Shown here: positions 14,342 to 22,712 of the stretch, piece by piece
How positions within the stretch are numbered: position 1 is the first letter of the stretch
How the letters are laid out: every line of letters starts with the position of its first letter
Origin: Thermoguttaceae bacterium
Lineage (GTDB): Bacteria; Planctomycetota; Planctomycetia; Pirellulales; Thermoguttaceae
DNA: 26,770 nucleotides
Assembly (NCBI GenBank): GCA_017454585.1
Contig: JAFTCU010000186.1
Span: 1 to 26,770 of the forward strand
Direction of reading: 5' to 3'
Translations under genes and position numbers: made by a program
Notes under the pieces: generated by a model
What the model was told of the DNA's origin: nothing
Database searches by the model: none
Seen by the model: only the letters and a program-made list of their open reading frames with translations

Positions 14342-16648
14342 ATGCACATTTTACCCAAAAAACTGGTTTTATACGTTTCTTTCCTCGCGGTGGCAATCTC
14401 GTTCACTCTGGTCTGTGAATGCAACGCCCAACGGGTTTTTCGCCGCCCGATCCGTCAGCAGCAGATCGAAAATCGTGTACGCCAGATTTCACCCCAAAGC
14501 GATCCCTCTGACCAGAAGCCAACCCCTGCAGCAGCTGAACAAAAAGCCGAAGAATCGCCCGCTCCGGCCGTAGTAGAGACTCCAGAAAAAGCCCCTGCTC
14601 CGGCTGTCAAGGAAGAATCGAAAGAAAAGCCGGCTCCGGCAGTAAAGGAAAAGGCCGAAAAAGCCCCTGCTCCGGCTGCCAAGGAAGAATCGAAAGAAAA
14701 GCCGGCTCCGACGGTGAAGGAGAAAACTGAAGAATCTCCCGCACCGGCTGTAAAAGAAAAAGCCGAAGAAAAGCCGGAATCTTCGATCCTTGAGAAAGAA
14801 ACCCCTAACCCGGAAAAAGCCACTCCTGATTCCAAAGAGGTTTCCTCTGATTCTCTGCATGAAGAAGCCATCAAACACGTTCTGGACAATCCGGACGTTC
14901 CGGAAGAAGCCAAGACTGCACTCAAGCAGGCTTCAAAAGAAGACATTCAGAAAAGTGTCGAAGAAGCAACGGCAGAAGTAGAGGCCGACAATTTAAACGA
15001 ACATATTGACGGTGTCGTTGAAACCTCCCGTATGGAAGTGGACGAAGACTCAATTGAAAAGTCTGTTAATGAAGTGCTGGAATCCTCCGAAGAAACCCTT
15101 AACGAGGAGCTAAAGAAGAGTGAATCCGTAAAGACCGACGGAGAGATTGACGATTCTATTCCGGATTCTATCGACCAAATTGTTGACAGCATTGATTCTG
15201 ATATGGAAGAAGAAGCCGACGAAAGCGCAGAAGTAGCTGTAGAGAACGCTGAAGATGCTGACGACGACGATGATGACGATGACGACGACGCCGAGGCGGA
15301 AACCACAGAAGCCGAAGCTCCACAAAACGCTAAAATGGTCAAATTGGCAGACTTGGATCAGGAGTTGAAAGTCCCTGAAAATGCAACGTTTGAAGAACTG
15401 CATGCGTTTCTTGTCGGTCTGGATTCCATTAGTCCGGAGGATTTGGATCGGTCGAATCAGGAAATCATGATGACGCAGGCCAAAACGTTCCTCGAAAAAG
15501 TCTTTCAGGCAAAACTGGCGGCTTCCAACCAAATGCTGGCGCTGGACGATTTGACGGATGAACAGTGGAGAGAGGGCGTTTCATGGAAAGTACAAAGCCT
15601 GGCCAATCTGTTCCAGATCGACGCGGCAAAAATCGCTGATATGCGTGAGTTCGTGGAAGAAATCCGCCCGAACGCTCCCAAAGACATTTTGTGGACGATG
15701 GAATCCATCCTGATTCAAATGGAATTGGCTCAACTCACCGAAGAACCAACGCCCGAAGAACTGAAAGAGTACGTGAACCGGATGCTCGAACACACGAAAA
15801 AGGGCATTGAGGAAAAATGTGTCAGTCAGGATTTCGTTCTCGCAACTGTTCAGATGGTCGCTTTGACTGAAGACGCACTTCCCAAAGAAGAATCACGCGC
15901 GATTTTTGAATCGGCCATTGAAACCCTGAATACTTCGGATGAACCTAAACTCAAAGAAATGGCCAAATTCCTGCAGAAAATTCTGGACCAGCGGGAAATC
16001 ACCGGGAAAACACCCGACCTGACCCTCGAAACCTACGACGGGAAAACGATCAAAACGGCTGATTTCGTTGGCAAAACGCTCCTGATTTACTGTTTCCAGA
16101 TGAGTTCCAGGGATCAGCTTCAGGATCTGGGGCTTGTGTATCAGATCTACCTCGCGTTCCATTCCCGCGGATTGGAAGTCATTGGAATCGTTCCTGAAGA
16201 AAAAACCGACGCAATGGACGATCTGCTCAAGCAGATTCCGTGGCCGATGGTTTTTGAAGGAAACAATACAGAAAATCCAGCAATCGAAAAACTCTGTGTT
16301 CCAACTTTCCCGACCAAAGTCCTTGTGAACGCGGAAGGAAAAATCGAAAACGGGAACATTCAGCCAATGGATCTTTTGAAGTACCTGGAAACCACTTACG
16401 GCCCGGTTTCCAAGGCTTCAGACGATGAAACTCCTGGTGAGGCTGATGATGCGGAAGAGGAAGACGATGCGGATAATACCGAAGCGATCGAGTCACCCGC
16501 AGACGAGGAGGATAATGAAGCCCCGGAAATAGACGTCGATGAGGACGAAGCACCTGTTGAAAAGGCCAAAAAGGTCAAAGAAAAAGTGAAGGAAAAGGCT
16601 GAGGAAACCGCTGAGGATTTACTCGATGAGCTGAACCTGGACCTTTAA
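14342..16648 (+). CDS. Exported low-complexity protein with a thioredoxin-like domain
   Basis: The 768-aa protein has a signal peptide (1-29, cleavage after CNA). Residues about 60-150 are tandem PAPAVKE(E)SKEK repeats. Residues about 150-320 are acidic, with an aspartate run near 306-318. Residues about 330-545 are helical. Residues about 555-690 look like a TlpA/AhpC-type thioredoxin fold (TPDLTLETYDGKTIKTADF, GKTLLIYCF, PTFPTKVLVNAEGKI). The place where CxxC would stand reads CFQMSSRDQ, so the redox pair is missing and the domain is probably not a normal disulfide reductase. The tail is acidic and ends in a Lys/Glu helix. AAGGA lies about nine bases before the ATG. The DUF167 gene follows nine bases after the stop. 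Function unknown; perhaps a periplasmic scaffold. Confidence 0.82.
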   Translation: MHILPKKLVLYVSFLAVAISFTLVCECNAQRVFRRPIRQQQIENRVRQISPQSDPSDQKPTPAAAEQKAEESPAPAVVETPEKAPAPAVKEESKEKPAPAVKEKAEKAPAPAAKEESKEKPAPTVKEKTEESPAPAVKEKAEEKPESSILEKETPNPEKATPDSKEVSSDSLHEEAIKHVLDNPDVPEEAKTALKQASKEDIQKSVEEATAEVEADNLNEHIDGVVETSRMEVDEDSIEKSVNEVLESSEETLNEELKKSESVKTDGEIDDSIPDSIDQIVDSIDSDMEEEADESAEVAVENAEDADDDDDDDDDDAEAETTEAEAPQNAKMVKLADLDQELKVPENATFEELHAFLVGLDSISPEDLDRSNQEIMMTQAKTFLEKVFQAKLAASNQMLALDDLTDEQWREGVSWKVQSLANLFQIDAAKIADMREFVEEIRPNAPKDILWTMESILIQMELAQLTEEPTPEELKEYVNRMLEHTKKGIEEKCVSQDFVLATVQMVALTEDALPKEESRAIFESAIETLNTSDEPKLKEMAKFLQKILDQREITGKTPDLTLETYDGKTIKTADFVGKTLLIYCFQMSSRDQLQDLGLVYQIYLAFHSRGLEVIGIVPEEKTDAMDDLLKQIPWPMVFEGNNTENPAIEKLCVPTFPTKVLVNAEGKIENGNIQPMDLLKYLETTYGPVSKASDDETPGEADDAEEEDDADNTEAIESPADEEDNEAPEIDVDEDEAPVEKAKKVKEKVKEKAEETAEDLLDELNLDL
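14591..14790 (+). repeat. 72-bp tandem repeat inside the 768-aa gene
   Basis: Two near-identical 72-bp units (14591-14662 and 14663-14734) and a diverged third encode Pro-Ala/Lys-Glu-rich repeats of 24 residues, themselves made of 12-residue halves. Such repeats change copy number easily by slippage. Confidence 0.85.
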
Positions 16649-16657
16649 GGAGGAAGT

Positions 16658-16960
16658 TTGGAACCCACACTGGAAACGACTCCCGAAGGCGTGATCCTTC
16701 CCGTTAAAGGCGCTCCCGGATCGAAAAAAAACGAAATTCGTGACGTTACGGACGGAATGCTGAAAGTCTGTTGCACGCAAATTCCCGAAAAAGGAAAAGC
16801 CAACAAAGCGATTTTGGAGGTTTTAGCCAAACTGTTAAAGCTGAAAAAATCACAAATCACGCTCGTCAGCGGTGAAACGGACTCACGCAAAAAATTCCTC
16901 ATCACGGGAATTGATGAGGCGGAACTTCGGGAGAAAATCCAGGAAGTTTTAACTCGATGA
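16658..16960 (+). CDS. DUF167 / YggU family protein
   Basis: The 100-aa protein matches the DUF167 (YggU/UPF0235) family by its length and by the motifs VKGAPGSKKNEI, IPEKGKANKAILEVLAKLL and ITLVSGETDSRKKFLI. The molecular function of this family is not established. The start appears to be TTG at 16658, four bases after a perfect AGGAGG that directly follows the stop of the 768-aa gene; no ATG fits. The nine-base gap makes it the second gene of that operon. Confidence 0.88.
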   Translation: MEPTLETTPEGVILPVKGAPGSKKNEIRDVTDGMLKVCCTQIPEKGKANKAILEVLAKLLKLKKSQITLVSGETDSRKKFLITGIDEAELREKIQEVLTR

Positions 16961-17027
16961 TCGATGAAACAAGGATTTGATCTTCTTTGTTTTTGAGGTT
17001 TTAAGAAGTTTTAAGGATTTTCAGTCA

Positions 17028-17062
17028 CCCCCCCTTGATTTTATCAGAAAATTGAGTATAAT
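17028..17062 (+). promoter_or_regulatory. Promoter of the small basic protein gene with C7 tract
   Basis: C7 (17028-17034), TTGATT (-35, 17035-17040), 16-bp spacer, TATAAT (-10, 17057-17062, full consensus). A perfect TGATTA-ATG-TAATCA palindrome at 17072-17086 lies just after the expected start site and could be an operator or a 5' hairpin. Confidence 0.82.
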
Positions 17063-17131
17063 CTGTGTTCTTGATTAATGTAATCAGATTTATATTCAGT
17101 TAATATTCGTAATTTTGTGGAGATTCAGAAG

Positions 17132-17353
17132 ATGACGATTGATAAAAGCCTGAAAGTCCGCGCCGCGTTGATTCGTACGAGAAGTGTTCTTACTCGTGCG
17201 GAGCGTATTGAAAAACTTCAGTCAACGGATCGTTGGTCCGAGGGCGAAAGTCCTGTGGGGCTGGCTAAAGTGCGCGTTTACAAACTGCAGATGAAAAAGA
17301 AGAAAAAAGAAGCTCCGGCTGAAGAAGAAGCTGGAAAAGGCAAGAAAAAATAA
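17132..17353 (+). CDS. Small basic protein of the PVC-group family
   Basis: The 73-aa protein matches the small basic protein family of Planctomycetes, Verrucomicrobia and Chlamydiae (TIGR04137 from memory): MTIDKSLK start, R-x-R-SVLTRAERIEKL core, then a VGLAKVRV segment and a lysine-rich tail (KKKKKEAPAEEEAGKGKKK). Its job is unknown; the charge and size suggest RNA or ribosome binding. I chose the ATG at 17132, nine bases after GGAG; an in-frame GTG five codons earlier overlaps that site. It has a consensus promoter and a strong terminator of its own, as expected for an abundant protein. Confidence 0.88.
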   Translation: MTIDKSLKVRAALIRTRSVLTRAERIEKLQSTDRWSEGESPVGLAKVRVYKLQMKKKKKEAPAEEEAGKGKKK

Positions 17354-17385
17354 TTTGCCCTTTTTCTTCATTTTCAACACATTGG

Positions 17386-17415
17386 ACCTCTGTGAGTTTT
17401 CATGGAGGTTTTTTT
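17386..17415 (+). terminator. Terminator of the small basic protein gene
   Basis: ACCTCTGTG pairs with CATGGAGGT (nine pairs, two of them G-U) around a six-base loop, followed by seven T. It lies about 30 bp after the stop codon. No T-tract is present in the opposite direction. Confidence 0.88.
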
Positions 17416-17495
17416 GTGCAGTGTGTTTTAAGGGGAAAACGAGACAAAAACTCAGGATCATTATGTTCTCAGGAGCGGGAGTTCCAGCTGAACTG

Positions 17496-18065
17496 TTAAT
17501 CCATGGTTTCCCTGTTTTCCACGCTTACCTCTTCGCGGTGAACCATACAGTACCGGAAAACGAGTCGTTCCAAAGGCCGTTTGATCCGCGTGAAAATCGG
17601 TTCCGTTTCCGGGTGAATTGGCGTCACGTGAATCGTTTTGATTCCCGCCAAATTACCAGCCGCGATGTCCGCCATAAGCTGATCTCCCACGATCGCCGTC
17701 GCTTCACGGTCCCACCCTTTTCGTTTTATGACGCGCCAGCAGCCACAGGGAAGCGGTTTCAGTGCCATCGCTTCGTATTCGAGGTGATACATATCCGCGA
17801 GTTTTCCGATGCGGCTTTTTTTCCCGTTCGAGAGCAGGCAGACGTCAACGTCCGCGATCTCCAGCGATTCGAGCCACTCCAAAACCCAGTCCTCGAGAAA
17901 ATCCGCATCATAACGCTTTAACGTGCAGTCCACGTCGAGTAAAATGTGCTGAACGTTGATTTCACGCAAAAAGGCCGGTGTAAGTTCGTTTACAACGTTC
18001 ACCTTATACTGTGGCAAAAAGGGCCAGAGCAAAAACCGCGCGAAAAATGAGTATTGATTTTCCAT
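17496..18065 (-). CDS. yqeG: YqeG-family HAD-type phosphatase
   Basis: The 189-aa protein has the HAD motifs in YqeG order: DVDCTL (nucleophile aspartate near residue 44), LLSNGKKSR (motif II), LKPLPCGCW (motif III lysine) and GDQLMADIAAGNLAGIKTI (motif IV). The C-terminal PETEPIFTRIKRPLERLVF is typical of this family of subclass IIIA phosphatases; close members act on phosphatidylglycerophosphate in some organisms, but the substrate here is unproven. The start codon at 18065 lacks a clear ribosome site. A TTGAAA-17-TAAAAT promoter lies upstream, and the gene is divergent from the membrane protein gene. Confidence 0.88.
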   Translation of the reverse strand: MENQYSFFARFLLWPFLPQYKVNVVNELTPAFLREINVQHILLDVDCTLKRYDADFLEDWVLEWLESLEIADVDVCLLSNGKKSRIGKLADMYHLEYEAMALKPLPCGCWRVIKRKGWDREATAIVGDQLMADIAAGNLAGIKTIHVTPIHPETEPIFTRIKRPLERLVFRYCMVHREEVSVENRETMD

Positions 18066-18116
18066 TTTATACTTGTGACGCTGAAAATACTATTAAACGT
18101 CGAGTTTCCTTTTAAA

Positions 18117-18145
18117 ATTTTATCATACAGACTTCAAATTTTCAA
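18117..18145 (-). promoter_or_regulatory. Promoter of the yqeG-type gene
   Basis: On the minus strand: TTGAAA (-35, 18140-18145), 17-bp spacer, TAAAAT (-10, 18117-18122). Only CCCTC precedes the -35, and the spacer is 17, so it does not belong to the C-tract class. Confidence 0.6.
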
Positions 18146-18163
18146 GAGGGTTAAAGGTTTTTC

Positions 18164-19876
18164 ATGAAACTTTTTAAGAATTTTTTGGAAATTACATTGA
18201 TTTTCCTCCTTTTCGCACTTTACGGAGCTTATGCCGTCCCAGACACCAATGAGGCGCACTACCTCGGGAAAGCCGCTCATTTCTGGAATCCGGATTACGT
18301 TCAGAACGATTTTTTCCTCGACTCCCCCGATGCCCACGGAGTGTTTTACTGGACGTTTGGCTGGCTGACGCTTTTTCTCCCTATGAATGCCGTCGCGTGG
18401 ATCGGTCGGATCATCACCTGGTTCGGACTGGCTTGGGGTTGGGTCTGGATGGTCCGCCCGTTTTTCTCCCGTTTTGGTCTTGCTTTTTTGAGTGCCGGCC
18501 TTTTCCTCTTCCTGAGTCAGAACTGCTCGTTTGCGGGTGAGTGGGTCGTGGGTGGCGTAGAGGCGAAAGGCTTCGCGTTCGTCCTGATCTTTTTCGCGCT
18601 GGGTGCCGTCATTCGGAACCATTGGAATACGGCTCTGATCTTGCTCGGCTTTTCCGCCATGTTCCACGTACTTGTCGGCGGCTGGTGCCTCGTCGCGCTC
18701 GGAATTGCCTGGCTGATCCTGAAAGACTACGAGCGCAGTCTGAAAAAGAGCGGTACGGCCGAGGACCTCGCGAAATGCTTCCTTCCCACGTTTTATTCCA
18801 TCCTGCCGGGGCTGATCCTGGCAGGTCTCCTGACGCTTCCCGCACTCCTTCCCGCCCTTCAGCTCAATCAGAACGTTTCCGCCGAAGTCGCTCAAAATGC
18901 CACGAAACTTTACGTCTATGAACGTTTGCCGCATCATCTGCTTTTGAGTTTCATCGCTCAGAAAACGCCGCAGAAACTTCTTTACTTCGGCATTTTGCTC
19001 CTGATGTGGCACTTCCTGATTGCGCGGCCGCGGTACTCCAACGGTGAAATGACCTTTCGGACTTTCATTTACGCCACGCTTTTGATCGGTCTGTGCGGTT
19101 GGGGGATCAATCTTTGCATGAATGCCGCGCCGGACCTCACCGCCTCGCTTTTACGCTATTACTGGTTCCGGACGGTGGACGTCATGATTCCGCTTGGCGC
19201 CGCGGTTTTGTGCGTGGAATATGCCACTCACGCGGTGACGATTCCAACCGAAAAAACTGATGCGAACGAACGCAAACTGACGAAAGAGGAAAGAAAAACC
19301 CTGCGCCGGGAAAACCGTTCCATCGAGAGAATGCTGAACCGCCGGAGGAAGTTCCTCGTCGTTTTGCTCATCGCGCTGGTCTCGTTCCAGGTTTGGGAAT
19401 CCTCAAAACGTTTCGCCAAACCGATGAAGCCCCGTTCCTGCTCCGGCGCGGCCTGCGGCCAGTCGTGGATCGACCTCTGCCAGTTCATTCAGGAAAACAC
19501 GGAACCAACGGACGTTTTCATCGTTCCGTACACCGTCCGGACGTTCCACTGGTTCGCGCGCCGGCCCTCTGTTGGCGTCTGGAAAGATGTGCCACAGGAT
19601 GCTCAGGGCATTTGGGACTGGTGGGGCCGTATGCAGGACCAATTTTATGGTTTTGACCCATCCAACCCAACGCAGCAATATGGCCGCGTCGCGTCTTTTA
19701 CATTGATGCCGAAACAAAAATTCGGTTACCTGGCAAAAGAATACGGCGCGAAGTACCTCGTCCGCAACAAAAATGATCTGAAAAACCGTCAAATCATCCA
19801 GAACGTTCCAAACGGCATTCAGGATTTTGAGCTGGTGTACGAAAACAAAGATTTTGAGCTGCGACGGCTGCAATAA
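18164..19876 (+). CDS. Polytopic membrane protein, DUF6798-like
   Basis: The 570-aa protein has roughly ten membrane segments: an N-terminal one that may be a signal anchor, several between about 55 and 220 and 260-350, and one after a basic cytoplasmic loop (about 365-405, rich in R, K and E) at about 408. A soluble C-terminal domain of about 150 residues (from WIDLCQFIQENTEPTDVFIVP) ends the protein. This arrangement resembles glycosyltransferase-C-like or planctomycete DUF6798 proteins, with the DTNEAHYLGKAAHFWNPDY segment after the first helix as a marker. Function unknown; processing of a lipid-linked sugar is one idea. AAAGG lies six bases before the ATG at 18164. Confidence 0.78.
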   Translation: MKLFKNFLEITLIFLLFALYGAYAVPDTNEAHYLGKAAHFWNPDYVQNDFFLDSPDAHGVFYWTFGWLTLFLPMNAVAWIGRIITWFGLAWGWVWMVRPFFSRFGLAFLSAGLFLFLSQNCSFAGEWVVGGVEAKGFAFVLIFFALGAVIRNHWNTALILLGFSAMFHVLVGGWCLVALGIAWLILKDYERSLKKSGTAEDLAKCFLPTFYSILPGLILAGLLTLPALLPALQLNQNVSAEVAQNATKLYVYERLPHHLLLSFIAQKTPQKLLYFGILLLMWHFLIARPRYSNGEMTFRTFIYATLLIGLCGWGINLCMNAAPDLTASLLRYYWFRTVDVMIPLGAAVLCVEYATHAVTIPTEKTDANERKLTKEERKTLRRENRSIERMLNRRRKFLVVLLIALVSFQVWESSKRFAKPMKPRSCSGAACGQSWIDLCQFIQENTEPTDVFIVPYTVRTFHWFARRPSVGVWKDVPQDAQGIWDWWGRMQDQFYGFDPSNPTQQYGRVASFTLMPKQKFGYLAKEYGAKYLVRNKNDLKNRQIIQNVPNGIQDFELVYENKDFELRRLQ

Positions 19877-19881
19877 AGCAC

Positions 19882-19915
19882 AAAAAAACCGCAGGCCTCT
19901 TTATGGGGTCTGCGG
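19882..19915 (-). terminator. Terminator of the zinc-ribbon gene
   Basis: CCGCAGGCC pairs with GGTCTGCGG (nine pairs, one G-U, 19889-19915). On the minus strand it runs into seven T (19882-19888), about 20 bp after the zinc-ribbon stop. The plus-strand side has only A after the stem, so ending the membrane-protein transcript by this hairpin would be inefficient. Confidence 0.85.
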
Positions 19916-19936
19916 CAAAAAAAGAAGAGAAATGAA

Positions 19937-20167
19937 TCAGTTCAGAATCCCGGATTTTTGCAAATTATCTTCGAGTTTCTGCATAACGTTCGAAAGATTG
20001 GTTGCCGAAGGATCCTCAACGTCTCCATGAACGGAATTTGGATCTTGAGCCACAAAACGTCCTTGACAATGCGGACAGGTCAGCGTCAGGCCAAGGTAGC
20101 GTACCTGGACCTGCATCCGACGACCGCACGTGGGGCACTTTTGAATGTAAACTCTTTTGGATTCCAT
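19937..20167 (-). CDS. Small zinc-ribbon protein
   Basis: The 76-aa protein carries one treble-clef/zinc-ribbon: CPTCG (residues 11-15) and CPHC (31-34), separated by a beta-type stretch (MQVQVRYLGLTLT). A short C-terminal helix follows (LSNVMQKLEDNLQKSG). Such ribbons are usually regulatory or adaptor modules; no function can be named. The ATG at 20167 has AGGAG eight bases upstream; an open frame continues upstream without a ribosome site. It has its own C-tract promoter and terminator. Confidence 0.82.
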   Translation of the reverse strand: MESKRVYIQKCPTCGRRMQVQVRYLGLTLTCPHCQGRFVAQDPNSVHGDVEDPSATNLSNVMQKLEDNLQKSGILN

Positions 20168-20208
20168 ACTTTTTTCTCCTAAAAAAGTTGCGATAAAAAA
20201 GCTTCGGT

Positions 20209-20260
20209 CCTGACATATATTCACCAAATTGACCTTAAAGGAACGGTTTCAGCTGTCAGG
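20209..20260 (-). promoter_or_regulatory. Inverted repeat in the zinc-ribbon leader
   Basis: CCTGACA (20209-20215) and TGTCAGG (20254-20260) are perfect inverted repeats inside the roughly 96-nt untranslated leader, enclosing a short CCTT-A-AAGG palindrome. It could be a regulatory RNA fold. No known riboswitch was recognised. Confidence 0.4.
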
Positions 20261-20269
20261 TAAATGTCT

Positions 20270-20306
20270 ATTTTAGCAGAAAACAAAATATTTTCAAGGA
20301 GGGGGG
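20270..20306 (-). promoter_or_regulatory. Zinc-ribbon gene promoter with C-rich tract
   Basis: On the minus strand: CCCCCCTCC (20298-20306), TTGAAA (-35, 20292-20297), 16-bp spacer, TAAAAT (-10, 20270-20275). The tract begins six bases after the stop codon of the GH42-like gene. Confidence 0.75.
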
Positions 20307-20311
20307 TACTC

Positions 20312-22657
20312 TTACCGGCAACGGATCACTTTAGTTTCGCCCAGTTCCATCTCCACCGTTCCGGAAACTTCCTGACCGGAAATTTCGTCGAACATTTTAG
20401 TGAACCCGGGCTTGGGAGCGACGTGAACCGGCCCGTCCTGCGAGGCGTGCAGAACGATGAACGGCCCGTTCGCCCAGACGTTGCAGTCCGCGTCGGCGAA
20501 AAGATGCACGTCGCGGCGAGTCGCTTCTTTTCGAAGGTCCTCGGTCGAAATCCCGTCCATGGAAACCCAAACGAGCGATTCCTTCCCGACTTTCCGCTCA
20601 ATTTCCACTCGTTCGTCCGGCGTGTAAAATTCCGCGTGGAGCATCACGCAGAGTTTCGGCTGGCGGCCCAGTTTTTTAAGCGTCCCGGAGGTCAGGTCTT
20701 CCGTGAAGTACTGCGCGTAAGAGGCCCCCATCCGTGCCAGCGGCGCACGTTGCTCGTAAATGCTTTTTCGCGTGTAACGCCCGGAGGAAATGCGCATCAT
20801 GACGTTTTCGTCGATGAAAACGCCCACTTCCGGCGCGTACGGCGTGGGGTTCTGAATGAACCACTCGTCCATTTTGCTCAGCGCCTTCATTTCCAGCCAA
20901 AGTTCCGGATCCGCGTACCAACCGGCCGAGCCGAGGTCCATCCACCAGCTGGCGTAATTTCTGCACGCGCACTCCCCCGTGTTCCGGCGAAGCAGCTCGC
21001 GGGTCTCCTCGCAGGTCTTTCCGCCGTCACCCACGCCCGCAAAATTCTGGTTTCCGGGGGTCAAGTGCGTCCGTGTGTCGTCCTCGAGCAAGTACATTTT
21101 ACCGGCCAGGGCGACGCTTTCGCTCACGAGCATGCACTGCCCGCCGCCGCCCGCTTTGCGGTCCCAGTACGACTGCGGCGAGCAAATCACGTCCACGTCT
21201 GGCGAGTCCAAAAGACGGCGCAGGGCGTAGTGCGCGGAGTAGGCCGGCCCGTTCCAGCACGGTCCGAACTCGAAGCCGTAGCCGTAAAAGAAGACCGTGA
21301 GCCGCTTCCCGTCCGTCGCCCGGCGGATGGTCCGCGCGAAATCGAGCACCGTGTCGGTCATCATGACGCTCGTGAACTCGTTAAAATCGACGAGACGCGC
21401 ATCGGTCAGAAGCGGTTCCTTCATGGCGGTTTCCCACTCTGCAAATTCCGGAACTTCGGCCGAATCGAGCGTCACGCCGGTACGGTTCCACGCCTTCTGG
21501 AGCGCTGCGTCGGTGGAGTATTTTTCGCGGAGCCACTCGCGCCAGGCCCTCAGGTCGGTTTTGGCGTACCACGCACGGCCACCCAACCAAGTGTCCTGGG
21601 TGAACCACTCGCCCGTATTCTGCCCGCACGGGTGGTAGCCCGCCATGTTCGGCCCAAAATGTTCCTCGAGGTAGCGCACCGTTCGCTCCAGCGCTTTGCA
21701 CGCCGCCTCACGGTAAAGTTTCGACGAAACGGACTCCTTCCGGTGCTTGGCCGCGAGCCGCTCCGGTGTGACTCCGTGCCAGACCATCTCCTCGTCCGGG
21801 TGCTTATTGAGCCACCAGGCCGGCGCGTCCATCCCAATGCGCGGGATCAGCAGAGCGTTCGGGTTGGCCGCTAGCACCTGACGAACCAGGAGGTCCAGCG
21901 TCCGGGGATCCCACTCCCCAGTTTCCTTTTCCCAAATCGACGGGATCCCGAAGGAAACGAACTGTGCGCCCGCCTCTGCCGCCATTTGGATTTGGGCCGA
22001 GAAAAGATCGCCGGGGACCTTCCCGTCGGAAACTCCCGCAAGCAGGAAGAACGGGTTTCCCGGCCGATAAAACGCGATTTCGGCCTCGCGCGGCTGGTCC
22101 GACTTCAGCGTGAAGTGCACGTGGTAACGCTTCGTCGGTGAAAGCTTCAGGTTGGCGGCGTGGTAAATGTGAAAATCGAGCGGGCTTTTTGCGCGTTCCG
22201 GGAGGATCTCGACTTCCAGCGCGCCGTCCTTTACGCCGACCGTCGCGACGGGTTTTCCGTCATGCACGTCCCCCCACCGGGTCCAAAAGCGGAGGTCCGC
22301 CTCGGACTCGAACGTTTCCGGCCCCGCGACGAATTCACCGCTTTCCAGATCACGGATCGAGAGATCGTCCAGCCGGATCTTTCCGGGGGCTTTCCCGAAA
22401 CGGAAATGGAGCGTTCCCCGCCCCTCCGAGTCCGCAAGAGGCGAAAAGTCAAAATCGAAAACCTTCGTTTCCGTCCCCAGTTGGACCGGACGCCGGATCG
22501 GGCCGCCGTAAAAGACGCGCGGACGAACGGGCTGGCCGTCCACCACGATGCACGGAGCGCCGTTTCGGGACTCGACCCGGACCGAATCGGCCGCCTGCCC
22601 GGCAGTCAGGAGAAAAGAAAAAAGGAAGGCGAGACAAAAAAAGGCGTGCTTCAACAT
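20312..22657 (-). CDS. Exported GH42-like glycoside hydrolase
   Basis: The 781-aa protein starts at the ATG at 22657 (GAGG nine bases upstream); an upstream TTG would add five residues. A signal peptide (1-22, ending AGQAA) is followed by a jelly-roll, carbohydrate-binding-like region (about 30-190, with GKIRLDDLSIRDLESG). A TIM barrel of the GH42/GH35 type (clan A, beta-galactosidase-like) spans about 215-560; PNALLIPRIGMDAPAWW is a typical strand. The acid/base is probably the Glu in GQNTGEWF and the nucleophile perhaps the Glu in MYLLEDDTRTH. A GATase-like domain follows (EVGVFIDENVM; LCVMLHAEFYTPDE), as in GH42, and then a beta-sandwich end. The substrate is unknown. No terminator is visible after it. 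Confidence 0.82.
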   Translation of the reverse strand: MLKHAFFCLAFLFSFLLTAGQAADSVRVESRNGAPCIVVDGQPVRPRVFYGGPIRRPVQLGTETKVFDFDFSPLADSEGRGTLHFRFGKAPGKIRLDDLSIRDLESGEFVAGPETFESEADLRFWTRWGDVHDGKPVATVGVKDGALEVEILPERAKSPLDFHIYHAANLKLSPTKRYHVHFTLKSDQPREAEIAFYRPGNPFFLLAGVSDGKVPGDLFSAQIQMAAEAGAQFVSFGIPSIWEKETGEWDPRTLDLLVRQVLAANPNALLIPRIGMDAPAWWLNKHPDEEMVWHGVTPERLAAKHRKESVSSKLYREAACKALERTVRYLEEHFGPNMAGYHPCGQNTGEWFTQDTWLGGRAWYAKTDLRAWREWLREKYSTDAALQKAWNRTGVTLDSAEVPEFAEWETAMKEPLLTDARLVDFNEFTSVMMTDTVLDFARTIRRATDGKRLTVFFYGYGFEFGPCWNGPAYSAHYALRRLLDSPDVDVICSPQSYWDRKAGGGGQCMLVSESVALAGKMYLLEDDTRTHLTPGNQNFAGVGDGGKTCEETRELLRRNTGECACRNYASWWMDLGSAGWYADPELWLEMKALSKMDEWFIQNPTPYAPEVGVFIDENVMMRISSGRYTRKSIYEQRAPLARMGASYAQYFTEDLTSGTLKKLGRQPKLCVMLHAEFYTPDERVEIERKVGKESLVWVSMDGISTEDLRKEATRRDVHLFADADCNVWANGPFIVLHASQDGPVHVAPKPGFTKMFDEISGQEVSGTVEMELGETKVIRCR

Positions 22658-22712
22658 AAAATTAAACCTCAAAACGGGGTTTCCAAAGGGAAAGACCGGC
22701 CCGCTTTAGGCT

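Noticed and set aside
14591..14790. Repeats in the 768-aa gene as a CRISPR array
   Set aside because: The units are contiguous, in frame and without unique spacers; they encode a Pro/Ala/Lys/Glu arm.
20264..21874. 536-codon plus-strand ORF opposite the GH42-like gene
   Set aside because: It is a mirror frame of a high-GC gene and overlaps the zinc-ribbon promoter; no ribosome site or domain.
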